DNA from: Deltaproteobacteria bacterium
GTDB taxonomy: Bacteria; Desulfobacterota; Syntrophobacteria; Syntrophobacterales; Syntrophobacteraceae
Direction: 5' to 3'
Length of the DNA stretch: 40,995 nucleotides
Assembly: GCA_021793275.1 (NCBI GenBank)
Contig: JAJYTC010000018.1
Span: 1 to 40,995 of the forward strand
The notes under the pieces are model-generated. The model saw only the letters and a list, made by a program, of their open reading frames with translations, was not told the DNA's origin and ran no database searches. Position 1 is the stretch's first letter. Each line of letters starts with the position of its first letter. Shown one piece after another: positions 8,489 to 17,203 of this stretch. Both the position numbers and the translations under genes were made by a program.

Positions 8489-9426
8489 AGCTGTGGTCGG
8501 GGAAGAAGACCGGCCCTTTCCGTGATCTCTCTTACCTTTTCCTCCCATTCGATGGCCATTATATGCACGCCGGAAATACCGGGGATTTCACGCACTTCTT
8601 GTATTTGATCCAGAAGCAGGTTGATTCCCTCCTCAGCCTGGTCGGCCCCGGGAACGCCTCGGATGCGCTTTATGATATCATCGGGGATGGTTATCCCGGA
8701 AACGTTTTTGTTCATGTATGCCGCCATTCCGGCAGACTTTAGCGGCGTCAGTCCGGCAAGGATGTAGCAATGCCGGTCCAATCCCATATCGCACGCCATC
8801 TTCATGAATTCACGGAACCGCTTCATATCGTAGATGCACTGGGTTTGAATAAAATCGGCGCCTGCGTCGATTTTTTTAGCCAACCTGATCACTCTGAACT
8901 CGAAGGGGTCTGCAAAGGGATTGGCCGCCGCGCCCAAAAACATCCGGATGCCGCCCTGGACCGGATCGCCGCTGTTGACCGCGCCACGGTCCCTTATAGT
9001 GCGCACCACGTCGAGGAGTTGGATGGAATCGAGGTCGAAAACATTTTTGGCCATCGGATGATTTCCGAAGCTCTGATGATCGCCGGTAAGGCAGAGCATA
9101 TTGCGGATCCCGAGAGCGTAGGCGCCGAAAATGTCGCTTTGGGCCGCGATCCGGTTGCGGTCTCTTGTAACCATCTGCATGACCGGTTCCACACCGTTTT
9201 TCACCAGAATGGAACTCGCGGCGATGCTCGACATACGAACAACGGCCGTCTGGTTGTCCGTGACGTTGGCCGCATCCACACAGCCCCTGATGAGCCCTAT
9301 TTTCTTTTCGAGATATTCGACATCCGCGCCCTTGGGAGGGCCGCACTCGCATGTGACGGCAAAATGACCCGAGCTTAGCGCCCTCTCGAGATTACTGCCC
9401 GATTTTATAACGCTTTTGTCGCTCAT
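8485..9426 (-). CDS. metF: methylenetetrahydrofolate reductase, MetF
   Basis: This 313-residue FAD-dependent TIM-barrel enzyme interconverts 5,10-methylene- and 5-methyl-tetrahydrofolate. Family features seen include the N-terminal FAVTCECGPPKG strand with its catalytic Glu, a NVTDNQ segment near residue 55, a CLTGDH motif and a GADFIQTQ motif. A ribosome site AAGGAG precedes the ATG. It lies 47 nt after metV, an arrangement known for the acetogen-type MetFV complex of the methyl branch of the Wood-Ljungdahl pathway rather than for stand-alone biosynthetic MetF. The 3' end is coupled to a histidine kinase gene, which is unusual for this enzyme. Confidence 0.9.
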   Translation of the reverse strand: MSDKSVIKSGSNLERALSSGHFAVTCECGPPKGADVEYLEKKIGLIRGCVDAANVTDNQTAVVRMSSIAASSILVKNGVEPVMQMVTRDRNRIAAQSDIFGAYALGIRNMLCLTGDHQSFGNHPMAKNVFDLDSIQLLDVVRTIRDRGAVNSGDPVQGGIRMFLGAAANPFADPFEFRVIRLAKKIDAGADFIQTQCIYDMKRFREFMKMACDMGLDRHCYILAGLTPLKSAGMAAYMNKNVSGITIPDDIIKRIRGVPGADQAEEGINLLLDQIQEVREIPGISGVHIMAIEWEEKVREITERAGLLPRPQL

Positions 9427-9473
9427 AGGCCGTTCTCCTTGCGGATGGCGAAAGGAAGGTTTCCGGATGGTGT

Positions 9474-10157
9474 CTACTTAATATCGTAGAGTTGTTCCCG
9501 GATTGTGCGTCGAACCCCGCCGTCCGCAGCGGTCGACCAGTCTTTGGCGGGCAGAAGGTTCCTGAGGTCGTCCAGCCTTCCCAGCCTCTTTAGCCTGTCA
9601 TAGATGAGTTGCCATACGCACTCGATATTTGCAGGATCGACTTCACACCTGCCCTTTTCAGACCCTCCGCACGGGCCGTTCAAAAGGTGCTTGGAGCAGC
9701 GCGCGACAGGGCATATTCCGCCGGTGCAGGCGATAATACAACTGCCGCACCCTGCGCACATCTCGGCCCAAAGCCCCGGTTGCATTCCGGCCCCGTAGAA
9801 AGTTGTGTCCAGTCCCGGAAATATGGGGGTCTTTCCGAGCCGGTCGGCCAGAAAATTCACCCCCACTCCGCAGGCAAGCGACACGACGGCATCGATCCCC
9901 TCGGATTCCACACGGCTAAGGATCGGCAAGACAAATTCCACGTCGCATTGCCGCTGCACACAGTCTTCAAGGATGGTCTTAGGCCGGCCGTCTTTACCAA
10001 AAGCGATCCGCAAGCCCGATGCGAGGATCTGGACCTCGGCTTCTCCTCCCGAAAGGCAGACCGTAGTGCACGTGCCGCAGCCCACTACCAGGACTTTTTC
10101 GAAATCTTCAACATAGCCCTTAACCTGCAGGAACGGTTTAGGGTCCGCAACAATCAT
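9474..10157 (-). CDS. metV: MetV-type methylenetetrahydrofolate reductase partner subunit
   Basis: This 227-residue protein matches the MetV / MTHFR C-terminal-domain family. It is rich in cysteines. An N-terminal part has GCGTCTTVC near residues 26-34. A C-terminal part has a CAGCGSCIIACTGGICPVARC run and a GPCGG motif typical of the family. In acetogens MetV pairs with MetF and links it to electron carriers; a zinc or iron-sulfur role is expected from the cysteines. The ATG has a strong GAGGAG ribosome site. It sits between the MvhD-fusion flavoprotein and metF, so a three-protein complex is a reasonable inference. Confidence 0.85.
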   Translation of the reverse strand: MIVADPKPFLQVKGYVEDFEKVLVVGCGTCTTVCLSGGEAEVQILASGLRIAFGKDGRPKTILEDCVQRQCDVEFVLPILSRVESEGIDAVVSLACGVGVNFLADRLGKTPIFPGLDTTFYGAGMQPGLWAEMCAGCGSCIIACTGGICPVARCSKHLLNGPCGGSEKGRCEVDPANIECVWQLIYDRLKRLGRLDDLRNLLPAKDWSTAADGGVRRTIREQLYDIK

Positions 10158-10190
10158 AGCGAATCTCCTCGGTTTATCTGCAGTAACCCT

Positions 10191-12290
10191 TCAATTGGTA
10201 ACTGGTGTTTCCATGTTTACTGCTCGAAATTCTTCCCATATCCGGGGCCAGGATTCATCCCCGCCGCCATCCATTTTGAAAAGCTGCAGCTTGTCCGCTC
10301 CGACTCCGATTTGGTCCAGATATTTCCGCGTGCGCTTGATTCGCCTGCCAAGCCATTCTTCGACCCTCGGGTAGTAACAGCCGTCTTCAGGGCAGGAAAT
10401 CACGGCGACCCTGTCCGCTCCCAGTTCGAAAGGTCTGAGAAGATCCACCATGCTGAGCCGCCCCACGCATGGAACGATCACGCGAAGAACACCCGAATCC
10501 CGGATTTCCTCCCCGGGCTGCTCTCTCAGATACTTCCTGCCCGTCGTCCCGTTCAGGCAGCAAAAAGAAACCAAAAAGGGCCTGGCAACCTTCTCGAGGT
10601 CCAGCCCGGAGACAATCGCCCTGAGGGCCTTTTTGACGGCGCTGGTTGGAAACCTCCAAACATCTATTGCGAAGGCCGGGCATTCCGCCGCGCACAAGCC
10701 GCAGGTCTGGCATTGCCGGGCAGGCATAAACGCCATCCTTCTCACCTGCGCCACCCCGAACGGGCAGATACGCACACAGGTAAGACAACCGGCACAGTGG
10801 TTCGGAAACTCGAGATGCGCGCCTGTTGCACAGGCAAGGCAACGCCTGGATTCGGAGAGCGCTTCCTCTTCGCTGTATCCCGGCTCGATAGGAGAAAAAT
10901 CCTTGATTCGTTCGGCCGGGTCGGCCAGATCGACTCCAATCCGTTCGAAGCGCCTGGCCAGAGCGGCAGTCGCCGCCGGCAGCTCGCCTATGCTTTGGAT
11001 TTTTCTGTGGGGCAGCTTGAGGATCTCCCCCGTTTCGAGATAGTGAGATACGACCTTGGCGGCCTCATGCCCTGTCGCCACCGCCTGAATGGCCGAGCCG
11101 GGACCGCTCACGACCTCGCCGCACGCGAATACGCCGCGTTCGGATGTGGCCATCGATTCTCTATCGCATAGGAGCCGTCCGCCCGAAACGGCGACAGGCG
11201 TATGGGTAAGGAAATCCAGGTTCGCTTTCTGGCCGATTGCAAAAATGACGCTGTCGACTTCGATACGGGTAGTCACCGACTCGTCATAGACGGGACTAAA
11301 TCGGTGCTGATCGTCAAAAACGCTGCTGCAGCGTCTTAATGCAACGCCGGCGACCGCGCCGTCCTTTTCCACAATCGCCTTCGGGCCCCAAGAATTGAGG
11401 ATTTCAATCCCTTCCTCTTCGCCTTCTTCTATTTCCCATTTCCATGCGGGCATTTCTTCGCGGTTTTCCAGGCAGGCCATGGAAACCTTCTTGGATGGCC
11501 CCAACCGTTTTGCGGCCCTGGCGATATCGATTGCCACATTGCCGCCGCCAATCACAAGCACGCGCTCTCCCAGCTGGGGGTATAACCCGTTTGCAACGTC
11601 CCAAAGAAAGGTGACGCCAAGGAAAACTCCTTTGCTCCCCGTCCCTGGAATTGGCAGGGAATGGCTTTCGGAGAGGCCGACCGCTATGAGGATCGCGTCG
11701 TTTTCTTTCTTCAGCTCCTCGAATGAAATATCGACGCCCACGCAGCATCCGCTATGGACCTCGATGCCGGTGGCCAGAATGTCTTCGATGTCTTCGGCAA
11801 GGGCCTCGGCGGGAAGGCGGTATCGTGGGATGGCATGAGCGAGCATCCCCCCCAGCCTGGTGTCCTTTTCATAGACCCTCACCCGGTACCCTCGAAGCGC
11901 CAGATCCATGGCGGCAGTAAGCCCTGAGGGGCCTGCACCGATAACGGCCGCCGTCTTGTCGCTTTTCACCACGGCTTTCCTGCGGCGGGCAATACGGTAT
12001 TCTCTTGTATTCTCCACGACGAAGCGCTTGAGCATCCTGAGGCTTACCGCCTGATCGATCGCCGTTCTACGGCATTGGGATTCACACGGATGATGGCAGA
12101 TACGACCGCACACGGAGGGAAACGGATTTACCTCGAGCAAAACGTCAAGAGCGCCCTCGTAGTCGCCCCTGCTTATACGCTGCACATATTCGCGGGTGTC
12201 GGTGTGGACCGGACAGGCGGCCGAACATGTGGGAAGCGCGCCGGCGGTTAAAACCTGTAAAGAAGCCGGGGAACTTTTATCCATTGCCAT
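10191..12290 (-). CDS. GltD/NfnB-like flavoprotein fused to ferredoxin and MvhD domains
   Basis: This protein of about 699 residues has several parts in order. The N-terminal GltD-type iron-sulfur region has C22 and C26, then C61, C65, C69 and C73. The FAD fold shows VIGAGPSGLT near 117, and an inserted nucleotide-binding fold shows VIGGGNVAID. A 2x[4Fe-4S] ferredoxin segment with CAGCLTCVRICP and CQTCGLCAAECP is next. Last comes an MvhD-like domain (about 590-699) with FCCLN, PCVGR and CPEDGCYYP. MvhD normally passes electrons to heterodisulfide-reductase-like modules. With MetF and MetV next door, a role as NAD(P)H-linked electron donor, possibly bifurcating, is inferred. The start at 12290 is chosen for its AGAGGA ribosome site; a longer form from 12335 lacks one. 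Confidence 0.85.
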   Translation of the reverse strand: MAMDKSSPASLQVLTAGALPTCSAACPVHTDTREYVQRISRGDYEGALDVLLEVNPFPSVCGRICHHPCESQCRRTAIDQAVSLRMLKRFVVENTREYRIARRRKAVVKSDKTAAVIGAGPSGLTAAMDLALRGYRVRVYEKDTRLGGMLAHAIPRYRLPAEALAEDIEDILATGIEVHSGCCVGVDISFEELKKENDAILIAVGLSESHSLPIPGTGSKGVFLGVTFLWDVANGLYPQLGERVLVIGGGNVAIDIARAAKRLGPSKKVSMACLENREEMPAWKWEIEEGEEEGIEILNSWGPKAIVEKDGAVAGVALRRCSSVFDDQHRFSPVYDESVTTRIEVDSVIFAIGQKANLDFLTHTPVAVSGGRLLCDRESMATSERGVFACGEVVSGPGSAIQAVATGHEAAKVVSHYLETGEILKLPHRKIQSIGELPAATAALARRFERIGVDLADPAERIKDFSPIEPGYSEEEALSESRRCLACATGAHLEFPNHCAGCLTCVRICPFGVAQVRRMAFMPARQCQTCGLCAAECPAFAIDVWRFPTSAVKKALRAIVSGLDLEKVARPFLVSFCCLNGTTGRKYLREQPGEEIRDSGVLRVIVPCVGRLSMVDLLRPFELGADRVAVISCPEDGCYYPRVEEWLGRRIKRTRKYLDQIGVGADKLQLFKMDGGGDESWPRIWEEFRAVNMETPVTN

Positions 12291-12668
12291 ACAGTCCTCT
12301 TTCGAAACGGAATCGGAACCGATGCATGGTTGCAAAGAGCGGTTGAAGCGGGTCTTTATAAAAATGGAATCTCAAAGACAGCGTAAGCTCATAAAAATAT
12401 AACTCTTTTGAGGCGGGGGCCGGTATAATTATTTTAAAGGAAATTTGGGCTGGGATATGGGACCATTTTTTGATATAGTGGTTCGATTTAATTCAAAACG
12501 TCCCTAAACCAAGACAGTCGCAACGTGCGCGTGGAGTTATCTCCAGTCCGGAAAAAGGGGCATTTTTTTTGCTCGTCTCGCCGCATGAATCAACTCTGTC
12601 TGCCTCACAGTTGGAGTTCATCGCGCCGCGGGCACCAAGCGATCAATATAATCAAGAGGAAACCGGCA
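12291..12668. other. divergent intergenic region between the MvhD-fusion gene and nfnA
   Basis: About 380 nt without a convincing gene separate two divergent operons. It must hold promoters in both directions. It contains an AT-rich block around 12360-12500 with a TATAAT at 12424-12429, but no -35 element at proper spacing and no sigma-54 motif were found. The nfnA ribosome site AGAGGA is at its right end. Confidence 0.5.
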
Positions 12669-13538
12669 ATGTACACAATTTTGGAAAAACAGGTTTTGAG
12701 CGATGTGACCAAACTTATGGTCGTCGAGGCGCCGCAGGTAGCCCGCAAAGCCAGGGCGGGGCAGTTCATCATCGTGCTCATGCACGACCAGGGCGAGCGT
12801 GTTCCTCTAACCATTGCCGACTATGACAGGACGGCAGGCACGATCACACTCATTTTCCAGGAAGTGGGCAAATCGACGAAGGAAATGGGGACCATGAAGG
12901 TGGGGGACTCATTCAGTCATGTTGTCGGCCCGCTCGGACACCCGACCGACATAGAAAACTACGGCGAGGTCATCTGCGTAGGAGGCGGCGTGGGGATCGC
13001 TCCTGTCTATCCGATTGCGCGCGAACTCAAAGAGGCAGGAAATCACGTCATCTCGATCATAGGCGCAAGGACGAAGGAACTTCTGCTTTGGGAAGACAAG
13101 ATGCGCGCGGTCTCAGACGAACTCATCGTCACGACCGACGACGGATCGTACGGTCGAAAAGACCTTGTGACGGTGCCTCTCAAGGAAATTCTCGACAGCC
13201 GCCCCGGGAAGATAGCAAAGATATGGGCGATCGGACCGGCCATAATGATGAAGTTCGTCGCCGCAACGACAAAGCCGTATAATGTTCCGACAATCGTCAG
13301 CTTGAACACCATAATGATCGATGGGACGGGGATGTGCGGGGGCTGCAGGGTCGTTTTGGACGACGGCGCCAGGTTCGTGTGCGTCGACGGCCCCGAGTTC
13401 GACGCTCACAAGGTTGACTGGAACAATCTTTTGTCGCGCCTGGCCTTTTACCGCAACGAGGAACAGACGGCGGTTCAACGCTTCGAAAAGGACCACGAGT
13501 GCAATCTGGATCGCGCAATCTCGAATGGAGTAAGATAA
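12669..13538 (+). CDS. nfnA: NfnA: FAD/[2Fe-2S] subunit of NADH-dependent ferredoxin:NADP+ oxidoreductase
   Basis: This 289-residue protein belongs to the ferredoxin-NADP reductase-like family (also called SudB or DHOD electron-transfer-like). A FAD-binding barrel is followed by a nucleotide-binding domain with VGGGVGIAP at 104-112. The C-terminal [2Fe-2S] motif has C223, C226 and C238 plus D218, matching the unusual three-Cys-one-Asp ligation known in NfnA. The ATG at 12669 is preceded by AAGAGGA and begins exactly at the conserved N-terminus; an upstream in-frame extension to 12525 is not family-like. Its stop abuts the nfnB start. With NfnB it should couple NADH and reduced ferredoxin oxidation to NADP+ reduction by flavin bifurcation. 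Confidence 0.9.
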   Translation: MYTILEKQVLSDVTKLMVVEAPQVARKARAGQFIIVLMHDQGERVPLTIADYDRTAGTITLIFQEVGKSTKEMGTMKVGDSFSHVVGPLGHPTDIENYGEVICVGGGVGIAPVYPIARELKEAGNHVISIIGARTKELLLWEDKMRAVSDELIVTTDDGSYGRKDLVTVPLKEILDSRPGKIAKIWAIGPAIMMKFVAATTKPYNVPTIVSLNTIMIDGTGMCGGCRVVLDDGARFVCVDGPEFDAHKVDWNNLLSRLAFYRNEEQTAVQRFEKDHECNLDRAISNGVR

Positions 13539-14999
13539 ATGGCACAATTAAGCCCGAAAGAACGCATGAAGATACCCCGTCAGGAAATGCCTGTGCAGAC
13601 GCCCGAAGACAGGGTGCAAAACTTTCAGGAAGTGGCGCTGGGTTACACCTTGGAGCTTGCAAAACGGGAGGCTGAACGCTGCCTTCAGTGCAAAGAGCCC
13701 CATTGTATGGAAGGCTGTCCGGTCGAAGTCAGGATTCCCGAGTTTATCAAAGCCGTACGCGACGGCGACATGGCCGAAGCGGTAAAGATAATGAAAGACA
13801 AAAACAACCTGCCGGCCATTTGCGGCAGGGTCTGTCCCCAGGAAGTGCAGTGCGAGTCGCGTTGCATTCTGGGAAAGAAAGGCGAACCGGTCGCAATAGG
13901 CCGAATCGAGCGATTCGTGGGCGACTACGAGCTTTCGAACAAAACCTTCGAGTTAGCCAAGGGACCGGCAACAGGGAAAAAAGTCGCGATAATCGGCTCG
14001 GGGCCTGCGGGCATCACCTGTGCGGTAGACCTTGCCCGCATGGGTCATGAAGTCACCATCTTCGAGTCTTTGCATACTCCGGGCGGCGTGCTCGTCTACG
14101 GCATTCCCGAGTTCAGGCTCCCCAAGGAAAGCGTTATCAAGGCCGAAATTGAAACGGCGGCAAAGGCCCTCTCCATTCGCATACTCACCGATTATGTAAT
14201 AGGGCGCACTCTTACAATCGATGAACTGCAGGCCGAATACGACGCCATTTTCCTTGGCACCGGAGCAGGGCTTCCGATGTTCATGCGCATTCCGGGGATC
14301 AATTTGAACGGGGTCATGTCCGCAAATGAATTCCTCACCAGATCCAATTTGATGAAAGGCTACCGGTTCCCTGAATTCGACACCCCGCTCAAGGTGGGAA
14401 AAAGAGTCGCGGTCATCGGCGCGGGCAACGTCGCGATGGATGCTGCGCGCTCCGCCCTTCGGCTTCAGTCCTTAAAGGCCGGCAGAAACGGCGACCAGGC
14501 CGAACCCGGCTCGGAAGTCCATATAGTCTATCGCCGCTCCTCGGCGGAGGTGCCCGCCAGGCTTGAAGAAGTCCATCACGCCAAGGAGGAAGGGGTCATT
14601 TTCGACTTTTTGACCAATCCGGTCGAAATCCTGGGCGACGAAAAGAATGCTGTGCGCGCGATGCGCTGCATTCGAATGGAACTGGGGGAACCCGACCAGT
14701 CCGGCCGCCGCAGCCCTGTTCCAATCCAGGGATCGGAATTCGACATGGAGGTGGACGAGGTGATCTTTGCCCTCGGGACCAGCCCGAACCCGCTGGTTTT
14801 CACAAATGCCGGAGGCCTCGAGCGCTCCAAGCATGGAACGGTTGTAGCCGACCAGGAGCACGGGCGCACCACGATAAAGGGTATTTGGGCAGGCGGCGAC
14901 GTCGTAACGGGCGCCGCAACGGTCATAAGCGCAATGGGAGCTGGAAAGCGCGCCGCCGCAGATATCGACCGATATCTGAAAGGCGAATTCGACTGGTAG
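13539..14999 (+). CDS. nfnB: NfnB: FAD/[4Fe-4S] subunit of NADH-dependent ferredoxin:NADP+ oxidoreductase
   Basis: This 486-residue protein resembles the glutamate synthase small subunit. Cluster cysteines are C48, C51, C56, C60 and C95, C99, C105, C109. The FAD site is IIGSGPAGIT at 151-160, and the NADPH site VIGAGNVAMDAARS lies in an inserted Rossmann fold. GltD and NfnB share this fold, but the directly preceding nfnA (no gap; ribosome site GGAG inside the nfnA end) and the lack of a glutamate synthase large subunit favour NfnB. It is a clear paralog of the N-terminal half of the divergent MvhD-fusion protein. Confidence 0.9.
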   Translation: MAQLSPKERMKIPRQEMPVQTPEDRVQNFQEVALGYTLELAKREAERCLQCKEPHCMEGCPVEVRIPEFIKAVRDGDMAEAVKIMKDKNNLPAICGRVCPQEVQCESRCILGKKGEPVAIGRIERFVGDYELSNKTFELAKGPATGKKVAIIGSGPAGITCAVDLARMGHEVTIFESLHTPGGVLVYGIPEFRLPKESVIKAEIETAAKALSIRILTDYVIGRTLTIDELQAEYDAIFLGTGAGLPMFMRIPGINLNGVMSANEFLTRSNLMKGYRFPEFDTPLKVGKRVAVIGAGNVAMDAARSALRLQSLKAGRNGDQAEPGSEVHIVYRRSSAEVPARLEEVHHAKEEGVIFDFLTNPVEILGDEKNAVRAMRCIRMELGEPDQSGRRSPVPIQGSEFDMEVDEVIFALGTSPNPLVFTNAGGLERSKHGTVVADQEHGRTTIKGIWAGGDVVTGAATVISAMGAGKRAAADIDRYLKGEFDW

Positions 15000-15011
15000 T
15001 TTTGAGACAAA

Positions 15012-15040
15012 AAAAGCCGGGGGCAAAACCTCCGGCTTTT
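15012..15040. terminator. bidirectional intrinsic terminator
   Basis: A 12-bp stem with one mismatch (AAAAGCCGG arm and CCGGCTTTT arm, CAAAA loop) lies between two convergent genes. It is followed by T-rich sequence on the plus strand and by an A-run, i.e. T-run, on the minus strand, so it can end both nfnB and the metallo-beta-lactamase-fold transcript. Confidence 0.85.
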
Positions 15041-15047
15041 CTTACTT

Positions 15048-16178
15048 TCAGCGGATACCGTCTATAAGCGAGAGAAAATTTTGCGTCCCGGTAGACATTA
15101 TTTTTCCCTCTTCCCCAAAGACCACGTCGCCGCCGGCCTCCATGAGTTCGCAGTGGCTGGCCACCTCATCGGCTGCGAGATTAATTCCGTGGCCTTTCAG
15201 CAACTCGGGCCGGAAATGCTCCGCGGCCACTTCTTTTAGCGATTTCGGGCCGGTGCTGAGAATCCTGGCAAAATCACTGCATCGATCCCTATGATGCTGC
15301 ACCAGTTCCGCAATTCTATCCTTTAGACCCAAGAGGTTGAGCCGGTCGCGATAGTAGAGCCGATGGGCGGACAGCACCAGGATGTCTTCCGAGGCTCCAG
15401 CCAATTGCTCTATCCTTTTCAGGGAGCGGATATAAGCCCTCAGGCCGAAAAGCTGCTGGGCCTCCTTCCAGTTACCTGGCAGCGCGGGGCGCACGACGGT
15501 GAAAAAGCGTTCCTGAGAGGGGTGAGGCGAGATATCGGGCAGGATCGTATCTCCTGGCAGCAACGCCTCGCCGTCTATCAAAAGGGCCACCGCATCGGGG
15601 CTGTGCCCGGGAGTATGGAGCACCTCGATGCCGGCGCCCAATTCGCCGTTCATGCTCATGGGCTCGATATTCAACTGCGGGCGCTCTTCATGATATTCGA
15701 GGCAGTTGTGGCGGGCAAAAGACGCCGGCATCGGACAGCACCAGCATGAAACCGGAAATTGGGCTTTTTCGCTGGAGGGGGCGGATTTAGCGAGGGGCCG
15801 CACGAGACAGCCATAGATTTCATGAGCCTTAACCCGCGCCTGCGTTACCCCGGCGAGCTCTAAGATGCCGCCGTCATGGTCCTCGTGGCCGTGGGAGACT
15901 ACTATTGCATCGATATCACGGGGGCTGAAGCCGACGGATTCGATCATCCCGATAAGCTCCCGGCCCTTGCCCCTCCTTCCCGCATCGACCAGAAAGGGCC
16001 TGTCCGCGGTGACAAGATAATTCCAGGTCGGGCCAAGGTCCCAGTCCCAGTCGCCGCCGTAGAGGTTATCGGTGGCAAAACCATAGATAGTGCGCCCGGA
16101 AGAAAGTGTCGCGCGAACGATCATATTATTCCCAGAGCTATCACCGGGCCGGATTATCTCGATTCGGTCAAAACGCAT
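15048..16178 (-). CDS. metallo-beta-lactamase-fold hydrolase
   Basis: This protein of about 376 residues carries the family metal-binding motif SHGHEDHDGG and a later HTPGHSPD motif. Both are expected of a dinuclear-metal hydrolase or glyoxalase-II-like fold. The ATG at 16178 has a GAGGAG ribosome site; the upstream in-frame stretch to 16280 runs towards the previous gene and looks non-coding. Substrate is unknown. It follows a small secreted protein gene by 31 nt and may be the last gene of the metal-uptake operon, so the enzyme could depend on the imported metal, but that is only a contextual guess. Confidence 0.8.
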   Translation of the reverse strand: MRFDRIEIIRPGDSSGNNMIVRATLSSGRTIYGFATDNLYGGDWDWDLGPTWNYLVTADRPFLVDAGRRGKGRELIGMIESVGFSPRDIDAIVVSHGHEDHDGGILELAGVTQARVKAHEIYGCLVRPLAKSAPSSEKAQFPVSCWCCPMPASFARHNCLEYHEERPQLNIEPMSMNGELGAGIEVLHTPGHSPDAVALLIDGEALLPGDTILPDISPHPSQERFFTVVRPALPGNWKEAQQLFGLRAYIRSLKRIEQLAGASEDILVLSAHRLYYRDRLNLLGLKDRIAELVQHHRDRCSDFARILSTGPKSLKEVAAEHFRPELLKGHGINLAADEVASHCELMEAGGDVVFGEEGKIMSTGTQNFLSLIDGIR

Positions 16179-16209
16179 TGAAAGTCTCCTCACAGCCGCC
16201 GCGCTAATC

Positions 16210-16614
16210 TCACTCTTCCGGGATATGGTACTCGTCGCTCCCGTGTATTTTGAACCTGAACACGATCCGATTCGGATCACCGGGAACAGGGCTATACGGC
16301 TCCCGAACGTGGTATCTGCCCTTCGGGGCTATGTAGCCGATATCGATAGTCTTACTCCAAAAAACCCTGATTTCGTCTACATCCATCGTGTACATATCGA
16401 GCAGCAGGTTGCTGATGGGCCGGTCGGATTCGTTCACTATGTAGCCGGTGATATAACCGTTGCGAGTAATGTTGAAATGCTTGTAAAACAAGATATTGCT
16501 TCTCGTTCCGCAGGTGTTGTGCACGTGCCCGTTGCTGTAAAACGAATCAGCCCGGGCGTGAAGGGGAAAGAAAAGCAAAGCGGGCAGAACAAATACGAAA
16601 ATCCATTTGACCAT
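16210..16614 (-). CDS. secreted protein of unknown function
   Basis: This 134-residue protein has a clear signal peptide: MVKW, a hydrophobic core IFVFVLPALLFF, then LHARA as a cleavage site near residue 22. The mature part of about 110 residues is mostly beta-like, with one early Cys (NTCGT) and a stretch (GYIVNESDRPISNLLLDMY) that resembles FxLYD/DUF3426-type extracytoplasmic beta domains. A good AGAGGAG ribosome site precedes the ATG. It lies 40 nt after the Fur-family gene. I do not recognise the family; a periplasmic role linked to metal uptake is a guess from position. Confidence 0.65.
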   Translation of the reverse strand: MVKWIFVFVLPALLFFPLHARADSFYSNGHVHNTCGTRSNILFYKHFNITRNGYITGYIVNESDRPISNLLLDMYTMDVDEIRVFWSKTIDIGYIAPKGRYHVREPYSPVPGDPNRIVFRFKIHGSDEYHIPEE

Positions 16615-16654
16615 TTACGCACTCCTCTTTCTAAGCTTAAACCGACCTGTGGTG

Positions 16655-17167
16655 CTATTTTCCGCCGGATTTCAGGCAACGGTCGCACGTTCCATACACG
16701 GTCAATTTGTGATCTTTAACGGTGAAACCGTGCTGCCGTCCGATCTCCTCGAATTTCCGGGCGGAAAGACACTCCCGAAAGTCTACAACCCGATTGCACA
16801 TGGTGCATACAAGATGGTGATGGTGAGAGCCTCCGCATACCCGGTATCTGTGGGAACCGTCTGAAAGTTCGACACGGTCGAGCACCTTGCTTTCGACGAG
16901 CTGCTCGATGGACCGGAAGACCGTGGCGCGGCCGATCCTGCCATGGGCGGCCCGCAGTCCTTGCCAGAGGTCGTCTGTTGAAAACGCCTCCCCGGTGCGC
17001 GCAAGCTCCGCCAGTTTCTCCACGAGGATTCGCCTCGGCGCGGTGTTTGGACGGCTAAGATCGAAAAAGGCATTCTCAATCCGGCGAACCGCATCGAGCG
17101 CCTGATTATCGCCTTCCGCGGAGATCTGCCGCGGCGACCGGAAACGTGAGCGGGATTCATTCTTCAT
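16655..17167 (-). CDS. Fur-family transcriptional regulator, probably Zur-like
   Basis: This 170-residue protein has a winged-helix DNA-binding half (FSTDDLWQGL then GRATVFRSIEQL) and a dimerisation half with the metal-binding SHHHHLVC segment. The structural zinc pairs are CTMC and CDRC. An N-terminal extension of about 20 residues is longer than usual. It sits 37 nt after the second permease gene of a metal ABC transporter and very probably represses that operon through the palindrome at 20810-20836. Gene context favours a Zur role, but Mur or Fur specificity cannot be excluded from sequence. Confidence 0.85.
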   Translation of the reverse strand: MKNESRSRFRSPRQISAEGDNQALDAVRRIENAFFDLSRPNTAPRRILVEKLAELARTGEAFSTDDLWQGLRAAHGRIGRATVFRSIEQLVESKVLDRVELSDGSHRYRVCGGSHHHHLVCTMCNRVVDFRECLSARKFEEIGRQHGFTVKDHKLTVYGTCDRCLKSGGK

Positions 17168-17203
17168 ACGCCAGCCTTTTTATGAGCGACCTCACAAACG
17201 GTT

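Noticed and set aside
9609-11171. 520-codon plus-strand frame
   Set aside because: It covers parts of metV and the MvhD-fusion gene in antisense and has no domain signature.
12424-12429. TATAAT as a -10 promoter element for nfnA
   Set aside because: No acceptable -35 hexamer lies 16-18 nt upstream, so I did not call a promoter.
12525-12668. N-terminal extension of nfnA
   Set aside because: The extra 48 residues are not family-like, and a good ribosome site is right before the ATG at 12669.
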